Shown: positions 4,987-12,212 of the stretch, piece after piece
How the letters are laid out: each line of letters opens with the position of its first letter
Numbering within the stretch: position 1 is the first letter of the stretch
Virus record (IMG/VR): IMGVR_UViG_3300046804_001770
Coordinates: 1 to 30,733 of that record
From: a virus
DNA length: 30,733 nt
Strand: one strand, 5' to 3'
Position numbers and translations under genes: made by a program
Notes under the pieces: model-generated
The model's input: only the letters and a program-made list of their open reading frames with translations
What the model was told of the DNA's origin: nothing
The model's database searches: none

Positions 4987-6417
4987 TTAATCTGTGGGTA
5001 GATTACTGAGCAACTGCCTAAGTTTAGTGCTTTCTAACTGTGCTGGCGTTTTCTTAATGCTGGCGCCCTGTGTAGGATCTGTAATTTCTCCTGTTACAGG
5101 GTTTATACTGCTAGTTCGCTGTAGTCCAGCTAGTATTGAAGATCCTTTGGTAACTGGAGTTGTGTCAGTTTGTCCTTCTTCACCTGGGTCTGTAATGCGT
5201 AGTGTGTCAATGTCAAAGTCTAGGTCAATTTTCTGTCCTACACCACTTGAGCTACGTGTCTTCATCAACTGTATTTGATACTTGCCACGCTCACGCATAG
5301 CACGACTGGTAAAGATACCAAACACGTTGTCAGCAGTTTGAATCTTACTAAGTCCACCTGAAATGTGGCTGTGATCAAACTCTACTTCTTCTACAGCACC
5401 ACGGTTCAACTGTGCCGCAGTGACCAGTACACAGTTCTTTTCCACTGCTAGATTACGCAATTCTTCTGATACAAATTTGTCTTTGATAAAGAGGTTTTCT
5501 GCTGAAATCTTACGGCTAATGGGCATGAGCAGATCCAAATAGTCTACCAATAAGATATCAACTTTTCGCCCTAACTTAATTTCATACTCTTTTAAGTAAC
5601 TGCGTACATCGTTGGCAGTCTTACCTGAGGGCATGTACTTGACCTGATAAGTGCCAGACTTTTTGCCTATGACCTTAACTCGCATTTCAACTTCGTCAAT
5701 CTGCTTAAAAACGTCACGTGTAGGTATTTCTGTAATCATTGAGTCTACACGCATTGACACTAGTTCTTCACTAAGTTCCAGCGTTAGATACACTACATTG
5801 TAACCTTGCAATGCCCAGTTTACGCCTAAGTTGGCTAAGAACAGACTTTTGCCCGCACCCGAGCCGCCAGCAAATATGTTGAGCTCGCCGCGATTCATAC
5901 CGCCAAACAATTTCTTGTCTACAGTATCCCAACCGGTTTTCATCTGGCCATTTTTGTCCTTGATGCGTAATAGTCTAGCACGAGGATCAGCAAAGTAGTC
6001 TGTGCCCATGTCCTTGTTAAGACCTACTTGTACTGCTTGTTTAACTAGATCTTCTACAGGACCATATTCACCTTTTTCCAGCAGATCTGCACTTTTAAGA
6101 ATAGCTCGTTCTAGACCCTTGTGACGTATAAATGTTTCAAAGTCACTGAGCAGCCAGTCAAAGTGTTCTTCTCTAAGCTCTCCAGGATTGGTCAATTCAA
6201 CACCTGTACTGGCACGTACAATTTCATATGTAGGCAGTACATTGTGCTCCACTACATAGTCATTGACAAATTTAGCTGAGTTTTGTAGTTTGCGATCAAA
6301 CAGCTCGTGATCAAATATGCTTTGGCAGCGTACAAATGTTTCTGCATCCGCCAGCATCATTTCTAGGTATAATTTTTGGATATCGTATCCATAATCTGCA
6401 TTTTGTCTTGTAGTCAT
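4987..6417 (-). CDS. 41: Replicative DNA helicase (T4 gp41 / DnaB family)
   Basis: A 476-residue hexameric helicase that unwinds DNA ahead of the replisome and works with the primase. Length matches T4 gp41 (475). The N-terminal helical domain (about 1-150) leads into a RecA-like motor: Walker A GGSGAGKS (184-191), the catalytic-Glu region LTLELS (about 211-216), Walker B DILLVDYLD (287-295), and TAAQLNRG followed by SGGLSKIQTAD, the DnaB-type motif 4 region. The C-terminal tail is Pro/Thr-rich. There is no Shine-Dalgarno. Instead TTGCAA and TATAAT, 17 bases apart, end exactly six bases before the ATG, so transcription should begin at or next to the A of the start codon (see findings). Confidence 0.95.
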   Translation of the reverse strand: MTTRQNADYGYDIQKLYLEMMLADAETFVRCQSIFDHELFDRKLQNSAKFVNDYVVEHNVLPTYEIVRASTGVELTNPGELREEHFDWLLSDFETFIRHKGLERAILKSADLLEKGEYGPVEDLVKQAVQVGLNKDMGTDYFADPRARLLRIKDKNGQMKTGWDTVDKKLFGGMNRGELNIFAGGSGAGKSLFLANLGVNWALQGYNVVYLTLELSEELVSMRVDSMITEIPTRDVFKQIDEVEMRVKVIGKKSGTYQVKYMPSGKTANDVRSYLKEYEIKLGRKVDILLVDYLDLLMPISRKISAENLFIKDKFVSEELRNLAVEKNCVLVTAAQLNRGAVEEVEFDHSHISGGLSKIQTADNVFGIFTSRAMRERGKYQIQLMKTRSSSGVGQKIDLDFDIDTLRITDPGEEGQTDTTPVTKGSSILAGLQRTSSINPVTGEITDPTQGASIKKTPAQLESTKLRQLLSNLPTD

Positions 6418-6423
6418 TGTGTT

Positions 6424-6452
6424 ATTATATACTCTTTAGGTTTTAATTGCAA
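6424..6452 (-). promoter_or_regulatory. sigma-70 promoter giving a leaderless helicase mRNA
   Basis: On the minus strand, TTGCAA (6447-6452), a 17-base spacer and TATAAT (6424-6429), then AACACA and the ATG at 6417. The usual distance from the -10 box puts the transcript start at the ATG. Confidence 0.65.
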
Positions 6453-7383
6453 TGTGTTTAACGGGATCCCAACGATAATTCCATTCTCGTTGTTTTGTAT
6501 GATACAATACTGCACCTATGGCACTGCTAGGATCCCCAGGCTGAGGCAGTGACCATATATACGGCCAATTAGGCTCTACTACTCGTTGATTGGCTAGGCT
6601 GTTCATAGCACAACCGCCCATATAGACCAAACAGTCGGCGTTGGTCAACTTTTTTGCTGTATGCATAACTAATTCAACATTACGTTCAAATACTGCTTGT
6701 ACAGCGGCAGCAATGTCACATTGGTCTTGTAAATTGTTTATTTCATAGGGCCAGTCTAGTACACCCCTGTGCAGATTTTTTTGCAAATTTACAGGAGGCA
6801 GTATATAGTCTAAAACATCTCTATAATATCTGTCTGAATCACCGTTTGTGCTCATCTGTTGAAATACATGCTCTTGTTTAATAGGTTCAAGCCCTACCAG
6901 TTTAGTAAATGCACTGTACAGTAGTCCTAGACTATGAGGATATCTTCTACCCCAAACTTTTTTCATTTCCCCGTGTTTAGCTTCCCATATACTGGCGCAG
7001 TCCCATTCTCCTATGGCATCTAACACTACAATTGCCGCATGATTAAATGGACTAGTAAAGTAACCAGCAGCGGCATGACTGCCATGGTGACTAGTATAAC
7101 GTAGTTGGGCATATCCCAAGCCGGCCGTTTTAAGGTACTGTCTCGGCAGTACAGACCAATCAAATGCTGTACGATATTGACCAGCATAGATTTGACGCGA
7201 CTTTTTAAGCCATGGATTTTCATACCAAAAAATAGTGTCAGGTCCGCCGTTAGTTATAGACTTTAATATTAGATTTCTATCTAATGCGTCGCTGAGGCGA
7301 AACTCCCAGAGTTTTAATTTTGAATTTTCAAAGACAGCAAGACTGCTGCCGTGATTCAATGCGTTAATACCCCAGATATTCAT
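6436..7383 (-). CDS. Shortened carbamoyltransferase (NodU/CmcH family)
   Basis: A 315-residue member of the carbamoyltransferase family, which transfers a carbamoyl group from carbamoyl phosphate through an adenylate to sugars or other hydroxyls. Visible are the ASKHA-type N-terminus MNIWGINALNHGSS, the metal-binding-like HHGSHAAAG (99-107), VVLDAIGEWD, and the late glycine-rich GGCAMNSLANQ (about 256-266). Full family members run to about 550-600 residues with a second YrdC-like domain that binds carbamoyl phosphate; that domain is missing here. It may need a partner, use another donor, or be a dedicated phage form. It lies between primase and helicase, coupled by an ATGA overlap to the microprotein upstream. 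The target could be a product of the sugar module. Confidence 0.8.
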   Translation of the reverse strand: MNIWGINALNHGSSLAVFENSKLKLWEFRLSDALDRNLILKSITNGGPDTIFWYENPWLKKSRQIYAGQYRTAFDWSVLPRQYLKTAGLGYAQLRYTSHHGSHAAAGYFTSPFNHAAIVVLDAIGEWDCASIWEAKHGEMKKVWGRRYPHSLGLLYSAFTKLVGLEPIKQEHVFQQMSTNGDSDRYYRDVLDYILPPVNLQKNLHRGVLDWPYEINNLQDQCDIAAAVQAVFERNVELVMHTAKKLTNADCLVYMGGCAMNSLANQRVVEPNWPYIWSLPQPGDPSSAIGAVLYHTKQREWNYRWDPVKHIAIKT

Positions 7384-7493
7384 TTGTAGATAAATGGATC
7401 TCTTTTGCGTAGTTCTTCAATACGCTGTTTAATTCTGCGTTGTTCTTGATAATATTGATAGGGAAAAGTAATCCAATACCATAATTTTTTCAT
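7380..7493 (-). CDS. 37-residue basic microprotein
   Basis: A short frame encoding 37 residues: an aromatic N-terminus (MKKLWYWITFPYQYY) and a strongly basic helix (about 17-31) ending RDPFIYK. It fits exactly between its neighbours: its ATG overlaps the primase stop as ATGA (7490-7493), and its TGA overlaps the carbamoyltransferase ATG as ATGA (7380-7383). Such double coupling is strong evidence for translation despite the size. The amphipathic basic helix could contact DNA, membrane or the primase-helicase complex. No family is named with confidence, but the layout suggests a conserved replication-linked small protein. Confidence 0.75.
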   Translation of the reverse strand: MKKLWYWITFPYQYYQEQRRIKQRIEELRKRDPFIYK

Positions 7494-8494
7494 AGTGCAT
7501 CCTTTAACCATTGACGTGCTCGCAATTGTATTTTAAGCCCGTTTGATTCTGTGTTTTTAACAATTGTGTATAGTGTATATAGCCTGCCGTAGGCACGAAC
7601 ACTGTCGTTTATATCTTTTATACCCGGAGCCCATTCAGGAAAACTAACTGACCAACCATATTCTATTGCCTGTTCAATAATTTTAGGACCATCGTGATCT
7701 CTATCAGGTACTACAATCACAGGCTTTTGCAGTTGATCAATTAAACGCCGTTGTACATCTCCAACCTCACTGCTCATCACAGCAACACCATCTATACAAA
7801 TAGCGTCCATAGGTCCTTCGCAGACTATGACAAACTTCTTAGGATCTTCTTCCCACGGTAGCCTACGTTGATTATCTAAATTAAACACATACCCAGGTTG
7901 TTGCTCTGAAATGTATTTAGGTTTACCGTCTGTAATTTTTCTAGCAGTATATCCGACTATACGGCCTTCATAATAAAAAGGTATAATTAATCTATTTTGA
8001 AATCCGTCTTCCGGAGTCCAATGAAACGGATAATCATCTAGATATAAACTTCTACTAGCTAGGTATTCAAGTACCGGTATTAATTCGTCTGGCGGATTAT
8101 CAACCAAGTGACCAATTGCTTCTGCACCTAATGGTAATGCTTTGTCAATGAACGTTGGTGCTAAATTAACTGTACTACTATAATTTTTATCTTCTTCGAT
8201 GCGTAGTGCTTCTAGGCTACATTTAGCAATTACATCATCAGGCACATTTAACCATTGTAATAATTTTTTAAATTTAGCAGTTATTTTTCTACCCGGTTGC
8301 CAACTGGCTTTATACTGGCAATTAAAACAATGATAACTAACCCCTTCATTGATCATAATGCCACCACGTTGGCGTGTATCTGCGCTGGTGCCATTGCGGT
8401 GACAGCATACCGCGTTGAAACTGATCCACCCACTAGGAGTAGTTTTTCTTTTGTAAGGTAAGTGTGTTTGTACCGTATCTATGATCAGATTCAT
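7490..8494 (-). CDS. 61: DNA primase (T4 gp61 / DnaG type)
   Basis: A 334-residue primase that makes RNA primers for lagging-strand synthesis; T4 gp61 has 342. The N-terminal zinc ribbon uses Cys30/Cys31/His32 and the CFNC pair (Cys56, Cys59). After a linker, the RNA-polymerase domain includes RLIIPFYYEGRIVGYTAR (about 168-185). The TOPRIM motifs are EGPMDA (226-231) and DRDHDG (264-269), the metal-binding catalytic residues. The start has no Shine-Dalgarno, but a perfect TTGACA/TAAAAT promoter lies so that transcription should begin at the ATG. The gene is coupled by ATGA to the 37-residue frame downstream. Confidence 0.93.
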   Translation of the reverse strand: MNLIIDTVQTHLPYKRKTTPSGWISFNAVCCHRNGTSADTRQRGGIMINEGVSYHCFNCQYKASWQPGRKITAKFKKLLQWLNVPDDVIAKCSLEALRIEEDKNYSSTVNLAPTFIDKALPLGAEAIGHLVDNPPDELIPVLEYLASRSLYLDDYPFHWTPEDGFQNRLIIPFYYEGRIVGYTARKITDGKPKYISEQQPGYVFNLDNQRRLPWEEDPKKFVIVCEGPMDAICIDGVAVMSSEVGDVQRRLIDQLQKPVIVVPDRDHDGPKIIEQAIEYGWSVSFPEWAPGIKDINDSVRAYGRLYTLYTIVKNTESNGLKIQLRARQWLKDAL

Positions 8495-8500
8495 AGATAC

Positions 8501-8529
8501 ATTTTACAGTCTTACAACAACTTTGTCAA
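8501..8529 (-). promoter_or_regulatory. sigma-70 promoter giving a leaderless primase mRNA
   Basis: On the minus strand, TTGACA (8524-8529), a 17-base spacer, TAAAAT (8501-8506), six bases (GTATCT), then the ATG at 8494. It lies mainly in the 3' end of the virion gene at 8504-9313. Confidence 0.8.
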
Positions 8530-9313
8530 TGGTTCCGTAGGTTCCTGTGGTTGGAGTGTACTTAATTCTCGCCCAAACTAAATTATTTGAATAGTTGTCG
8601 CCGGTATAACTTTTGGTTAATCCTGTAGTGCTGGCGGTGACTGCAAATGATTCAACATCCATCCAATGCGTACCTGTACTAACTACAACATCGTGTGTAA
8701 ATTGAACAACAACAGTACCATCTAAATTTTTAAAATCAAAATCAAAATAAACAGTTGGTGTTTCATTGATCCAGTTGCGTTGATAAATTTCAACTGCTTC
8801 GCTGTACCAACGACGAGTCCATGGAGCAGGGGTACTGTCATCGTCCATGTAATTAAACGTGTCAATAATCTTTGGACTAGGGGTAGATGGCATAGCACTA
8901 CCTAGAAGATCAAACGTTCCAGTAACACCAAATTGTGTATCACCATAAACCGGATTTTTAGTGCCGTCATTGTTTAATATGTAAAGTGTATAACGCAAAA
9001 ATTGTGGGGTTAATTTTTGTAATGCGTTAGCAGGAACAGTAAATGTAGCCAGTCCTGGAGTAGCACTATGTACTATACTAGCAGTGTACACTTCCTGATC
9101 GTGTTCATCCATGATAACACATTTAATCGTTTTACTGCTGACATCAATGCGCTTTTGATCTGCATTTTTGATGTCTAATTCTAGGACATTATCTAGCCCT
9201 TTATAAATTTTAAATTTTCGTTGATACACAATACGCCACTCCGTAGGTAATACTGCCAAATCGACATTACACAAAATCCTATTCGGATATAAATAACTTG
9301 AAATTTTTTGCAT
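8504..9313 (-). CDS. Virion structural protein (baseplate or fibre type)
   Basis: A 269-residue beta-rich protein. Residues about 25-110 resemble the N-terminal domain of BppU-type baseplate proteins: KIYKGLDNVLELDIKNADQK, then strands and PVYGDTQFGVTG. The C-terminal half (about 165-269) is also beta-rich with many Thr, Tyr, Val, as in tail or neck decorations. There is no membrane segment or enzyme motif. A perfect T4 late box TATAAATA (minus strand, 9333-9340) lies 20 bases before the ATG with AAGG between, which supports a late virion gene. It is placed beside replication genes rather than in a structural block, as often happens in T4-like genomes. The exact location in the particle is not known. 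Confidence 0.75.
   Translation of the reverse strand: MQKISSYLYPNRILCNVDLAVLPTEWRIVYQRKFKIYKGLDNVLELDIKNADQKRIDVSSKTIKCVIMDEHDQEVYTASIVHSATPGLATFTVPANALQKLTPQFLRYTLYILNNDGTKNPVYGDTQFGVTGTFDLLGSAMPSTPSPKIIDTFNYMDDDSTPAPWTRRWYSEAVEIYQRNWINETPTVYFDFDFKNLDGTVVVQFTHDVVVSTGTHWMDVESFAVTASTTGLTKSYTGDNYSNNLVWARIKYTPTTGTYGTIDKVVVRL
9288..9295 (+). promoter_or_regulatory. Perfect late promoter box for the rightward gene
   Basis: TATAAATA on the plus strand, inside the first codons of the leftward virion gene. Transcription from it would begin near 9301-9303 and leave a leader of about 38 nt before the ATG at 9340. Confidence 0.7.
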
Positions 9314-9332
9314 TTGGATTACGCCTTAACTG

Positions 9333-9340
9333 TATTTATA
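9333..9340 (-). promoter_or_regulatory. Perfect late promoter box for the leftward gene
   Basis: TATAAATA on the minus strand, 20 bases before the ATG at 9313. Its last base is the first base of the ATG of the rightward gene. Confidence 0.8.
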
Positions 9341-9717
9341 TGGCTAAATTAAGAGATAACATACAAGAACAACTACCATTTATATCTGTGCTACACTACG
9401 GTGAACTAGAGTATGTAGGCATAATAATTAATCAAGATCAATTTGTCACTAGCTTTTATGATCTTAGTATGATTAAGACCCCCGAACATAGATCTGAATT
9501 ATTAGGCATAGGAGAAATATGGTGGTGGGAATCAAACAGGCAAATTCCAATAAGTATTTTTTGTCGTAAAGAAATTGAGCCTTTTAGATACGCCATTAAA
9601 ACATTTAACAGTAAAGATGTTCGTATTATTTTAGGACCTGTTGTAAATCTAATGAATATGACGTTAAAACGTGTAAAACGTCGACAAGTCCAGTTAATTA
9701 AAGCACCAAAACGTTAA
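9340..9717 (+). CDS. Unknown late protein, 125 aa
   Basis: A 125-residue protein with an N-terminal alpha/beta part (LPFISVLHYGELEYVGIIINQDQ), an aromatic stretch around WWWES and a very basic C-terminus (LKRVKRRQVQLIKAPKR) that could bind nucleic acid. An in-frame TTG at 9298 would add 14 residues, but the late box at 9288-9295 would start transcription beyond it, so the ATG at 9340 is preferred. The Shine-Dalgarno is weak. It is the only rightward gene between two leftward blocks, and its stop shares TTAA (9714-9717) with that of the convergent gene. Function unknown. Confidence 0.8.
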   Translation: MAKLRDNIQEQLPFISVLHYGELEYVGIIINQDQFVTSFYDLSMIKTPEHRSELLGIGEIWWWESNRQIPISIFCRKEIEPFRYAIKTFNSKDVRIILGPVVNLMNMTLKRVKRRQVQLIKAPKR

Positions 9718-10292
9718 CTGTATCCGTAGCTTACTTTTTCACAGATTAAATTCATCTGTACAATTATAGCCATAGCATAGGCTACTGCATGAGCTTTCTT
9801 AAAGTAGTAGTCATCAGTCTCGGGAGGAATCCAAACTTCCGTCATAATCTCCGTCCATGTCTTCCCAATCAAATGTCTCTTCGCGGGCCGTATCATAGCT
9901 AGGACAGCAGCTAATTGTTCCACGGAAGTAGGGCAAGTCTTCCTCAGAATTGCACCATGGCCGTTCAAATGAAATAACAGATCCACAAACTCGTCTTGTA
10001 ATAAAAGATCCCATAGAGGTTCAGTCTCCATTAATTGGTTTAGGTGATTCTCATCTTTAATGTCTTTGTAAACACTAACATTTAAAAAATCTAATTTTTG
10101 ATATCCACGTTTTTCAGCTATTTTATAATCAATGTTAGCAAGATTATCTATAGGATTATAGGGAATGTCTGTTAAGTAAATACCGGTATTATGAGGAACT
10201 AGTTTTTCGTCTTGAGACCTACTGGCTTTAATATGTTTTATTACAGCCAATGCTTTTTCTCTGTCGGCAAAATCAATGTCAATATCTGGCAT
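9714..10292 (-). CDS. Miniature DnaE-like (C-family DNA polymerase) palm protein
   Basis: A 192-residue protein that reads like a compressed bacterial DNA polymerase III alpha palm, in the same order. MPDIDIDFADR (1-11) matches the DnaE motif holding the first two catalytic Asp (here Asp3 and Asp5). PHNTGIYLTDIP (33-44) resembles PHAAGVVIS. KRGYQKLDFLNV (61-72) matches the KFDFLGL motif with the third Asp (here Asp68). LLFHLNGHGAILRKTCPTSVEQLAAVLAMIRPA (105-137) resembles the segment ending in RPGP. KKAHAVAYA (166-174) matches the KSHAAAYA motif. PHP, fingers, beta-binding and OB domains are absent; DnaE is over 1,100 residues. It may be a vestige, a regulator or a small polymerase. It is coupled by TAATG to the gene upstream. 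Confidence 0.7.
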   Translation of the reverse strand: MPDIDIDFADREKALAVIKHIKASRSQDEKLVPHNTGIYLTDIPYNPIDNLANIDYKIAEKRGYQKLDFLNVSVYKDIKDENHLNQLMETEPLWDLLLQDEFVDLLFHLNGHGAILRKTCPTSVEQLAAVLAMIRPAKRHLIGKTWTEIMTEVWIPPETDDYYFKKAHAVAYAMAIIVQMNLICEKVSYGYS

Positions 10293-10483
10293 TAGTGTTT
10301 AACCTCTGATTCAAAAAGTAATAAAGGTAAATTTTCCTGTAGGTATACTGAATATTGCTCAGCGTCATCATTAGTTTCAAATCCACTTAATTTAACATAT
10401 ATTGTACGATCTTCCTCACTTAATATAACTTCCATATCAAGTTCAGTTTTTTGAATATCGCTTGGCGGAACAGGGTGTGTCAT
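10292..10483 (-). CDS. Small acidic unknown protein, 63 aa
   Basis: A 63-residue acidic protein with a likely beta hairpin (MEVILSEEDRTIYVKLSGFE, about 17-36) and a helix after it. Its stop overlaps the start of the DnaE-like gene (TAATG) and its start overlaps the end of the zinc-finger gene upstream by four bases, so it is translated within one operon. The pairing with the DnaE-like gene suggests, but does not prove, a functional link. No family recognised. Confidence 0.7.
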   Translation of the reverse strand: MTHPVPPSDIQKTELDMEVILSEEDRTIYVKLSGFETNDDAEQYSVYLQENLPLLLFESEVKH

Positions 10484-11175
10484 AGATTTGATTCCTTAAC
10501 AATGTTTTTCACCAGCTCAAGGTCAAATGTTTGTTTACGAAATTTTTTTGACCAAATTTGTGGATCTATAATACTACTTATTGCCGAGAGCTGATCATCT
10601 CTAAGGTTAGTCAACATGTTTTTACCGCTAGTTGAATTTAATATTAACCAAGGACTTATCTTTCCATCTTTAATATCAAATACTGCTCTATTACTGCTAA
10701 CATAAAGAAAGTAATGGTTCCATAAACTGTTATTGTCTTTGGCCCACGACTCCATGTGTTTAATAGACCTTTCTAATGCAGTTTCTACACCTTCAGTATG
10801 AATTAAATTTATAACATATTTTTCATACAGCTCATCCCTGCACCAATGATCTAGTTTGACACCGCTGGTTATAACATAGTCAATGTATTTGGTAGGATAT
10901 AAAGGATTAACATTACTAATGTAGCTACCAAACTTTACAAAGGCATTGTAGTAGGGACTACGACTAAATTCTTCGTAAGTTTTATTTTCACCGTGTTTTT
11001 GAGTTATTTGAAAAAATCTATTAAAGGCTTGATATCCTATAACAACAGCCTTATCATCTTTAGCTAGATACCTACGTTTTTGTTCACAAAGGTGTACAGC
11101 AAGAGTTTTCTCCTGCATATATCCATGACCACAGTATTGACAAACGTAAGGTTTCTCCACTTTAAATTTTAGCAT
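10480..11175 (-). CDS. Zinc-finger protein of unknown function, 231 aa
   Basis: A 231-residue protein. At the N-terminus YVCQYCGHGYMQEKTLAVHLC (residues 10-30) gives a C2H2-like finger with Cys12, Cys15, His28 and a last ligand that is probably Cys30 or a nearby residue. The rest is helical and aromatic, with a repeated SYISNVN phrase also found in the next gene upstream (RYISNVN). It could bind DNA or RNA or a replisome partner. It lies directly downstream of the gp62-like gene with a gap of two bases, in an operon of small replication-type genes. No enzyme motif is visible. Confidence 0.75.
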   Translation of the reverse strand: MLKFKVEKPYVCQYCGHGYMQEKTLAVHLCEQKRRYLAKDDKAVVIGYQAFNRFFQITQKHGENKTYEEFSRSPYYNAFVKFGSYISNVNPLYPTKYIDYVITSGVKLDHWCRDELYEKYVINLIHTEGVETALERSIKHMESWAKDNNSLWNHYFLYVSSNRAVFDIKDGKISPWLILNSTSGKNMLTNLRDDQLSAISSIIDPQIWSKKFRKQTFDLELVKNIVKESNL

Positions 11176-11177
11176 AG

Positions 11178-11651
11178 TTAGAACATTTTTGCAATAGTTT
11201 TATCATCATAACCGTAACTCTTTGCCAGTTCCTTTGCTTCCTTTACTGTCATAATTTTTGCCAGTAACTCAATTTCATCAGTTTTTCTTGTTGGATAAAT
11301 TTCCATAAGGAACTTATCAATTTTATTGTTACCTTCTTTCTTTTTAAATCCAATCCATTGATGAAAGAACACTTGCCTACTTTCATGACTACACATACAA
11401 AGCAACTGCCACATCAATTTTGGATGTTTTTGTAGTGTATTCCAATGTTTATTAAAATACTCGTTGACTGTTAATACGAAATGTTCTTGTAAATCTCTCT
11501 TACTAGAATTTACATTACTAATATATCTATTAAGAATAAAGAATTCTTGCTTTAATGCTTTTTTATTAGCATCATCTAGTTCATCCCATAGGTCTTTGCA
11601 GTTCATATCAACTGCGGCTAATTTTTCTTTTAGTTCAACTTTATCACTCAT
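11178..11651 (-). CDS. Probable sliding-clamp loader small subunit (gp62-like)
   Basis: A 157-residue helical protein that resembles the small, non-ATPase clamp-loader subunit of T4-like phages. It has the phrase FFILNRYISNVNSSKRD with a following NEYFNKHW, a central basic HQWIGFKKKEGN, and a C-terminal helix pair around KTDEIELLAKIMTVKEAKELAKSYG, the order seen in gp62 homologues (NR-LS, NE, W, Tyr-rich end). Known gp62 works with the ATPase gp44 to load the clamp gp45; neither is in this window. The identification rests on pattern and length (T4 gp62 has 187 residues) and is moderate. It overlaps the upstream gene by eight bases. Confidence 0.5.
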   Translation of the reverse strand: MSDKVELKEKLAAVDMNCKDLWDELDDANKKALKQEFFILNRYISNVNSSKRDLQEHFVLTVNEYFNKHWNTLQKHPKLMWQLLCMCSHESRQVFFHQWIGFKKKEGNNKIDKFLMEIYPTRKTDEIELLAKIMTVKEAKELAKSYGYDDKTIAKMF

Positions 11652-11943
11652 CTTTGGGTACTAATCCATTACTGTGTTTATCTCTAACATCATCTAGATC
11701 TTGAAAAAGACGTTTTTCTTGTTGCGTAAGTTTGTCTTTATGCGTCTTACGAGGGTTTCCACACAAATAGCACTCTGGATTTCCGCAATCCATTGCATGA
11801 TGCTTTACTAAACGGTGCGGCTCTTTTATGTTTTCTTCATTAAATGTATTATGTGACTTGGCAATTTTGACCTGTTTAGCAATGGCATTTTCATCTTTCT
11901 GGCGGCGTTTACTGTTTTTAAATTTATCAGTTGGTTTACTCAT
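11644..11943 (-). CDS. Small conserved phage zinc-binding protein, 99 aa
   Basis: A 99-residue basic protein. The first 40 residues are charged and probably disordered. Then HRLVKHHAMDCGNPECYLCGNPRK (43-66) provides His48, His49, Cys53, Cys58 and Cys61, a compact zinc-binding knuckle. Proteins with this HHAMDCGN-type knuckle occur widely in T4-like phages as conserved unknowns; that is from memory of the family, not from a search. Its start overlaps the stop of the next gene upstream by four bases, and its end overlaps the gp62-like gene, so it belongs to the same operon. Confidence 0.75.
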   Translation of the reverse strand: MSKPTDKFKNSKRRQKDENAIAKQVKIAKSHNTFNEENIKEPHRLVKHHAMDCGNPECYLCGNPRKTHKDKLTQQEKRLFQDLDDVRDKHSNGLVPKDE

Positions 11944-12212
11944 AATGGATTATCTTTGCTTAAACGATATATCATTATAACATTAGCTAGAGCTTTTTGT
12001 AAAGCAGGATTGGTTTCAGCCATACGATGTATTTCACCCCACATCTTACTATCTCTGAGATGTTCAATTAACGGACGCCCGTCACTAGTTCTCGGATCAT
12101 AATCAACACCTATAATTTTACGTGTAGAAGGATCAGATCCAAACTCTCTTGAGTAGATTGCATCGCCAACTCTTTCATATATGTATGTTGCGTTTTCTTT
12201 AAGCTGTCCCAT
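11940..12212 (-). CDS. Unknown conserved protein, 90 aa
   Basis: A 90-residue protein starting MGQLKENATYIYERVGDAIYSREFG, followed by DYDPRTSDGRPLIEHL and a helical tail. The frame continues upstream to a TTG at 12278, but that would overlap the cupin gene by 80 bases. The ATG at 12212 overlaps it by only 14 and follows a GGGG stretch, so it is preferred. Its sequence resembles small proteins found near replication genes in marine T4-like phages. Function unknown. Confidence 0.7.
   Translation of the reverse strand: MGQLKENATYIYERVGDAIYSREFGSDPSTRKIIGVDYDPRTSDGRPLIEHLRDSKMWGEIHRMAETNPALQKALANVIMIYRLSKDNPL

Noticed and set aside
9298-9339. TTG start for the rightward gene at 9298
   Set aside because: The late promoter box at 9288-9295 would start transcription downstream of this codon; the ATG at 9340 is in frame and better placed.
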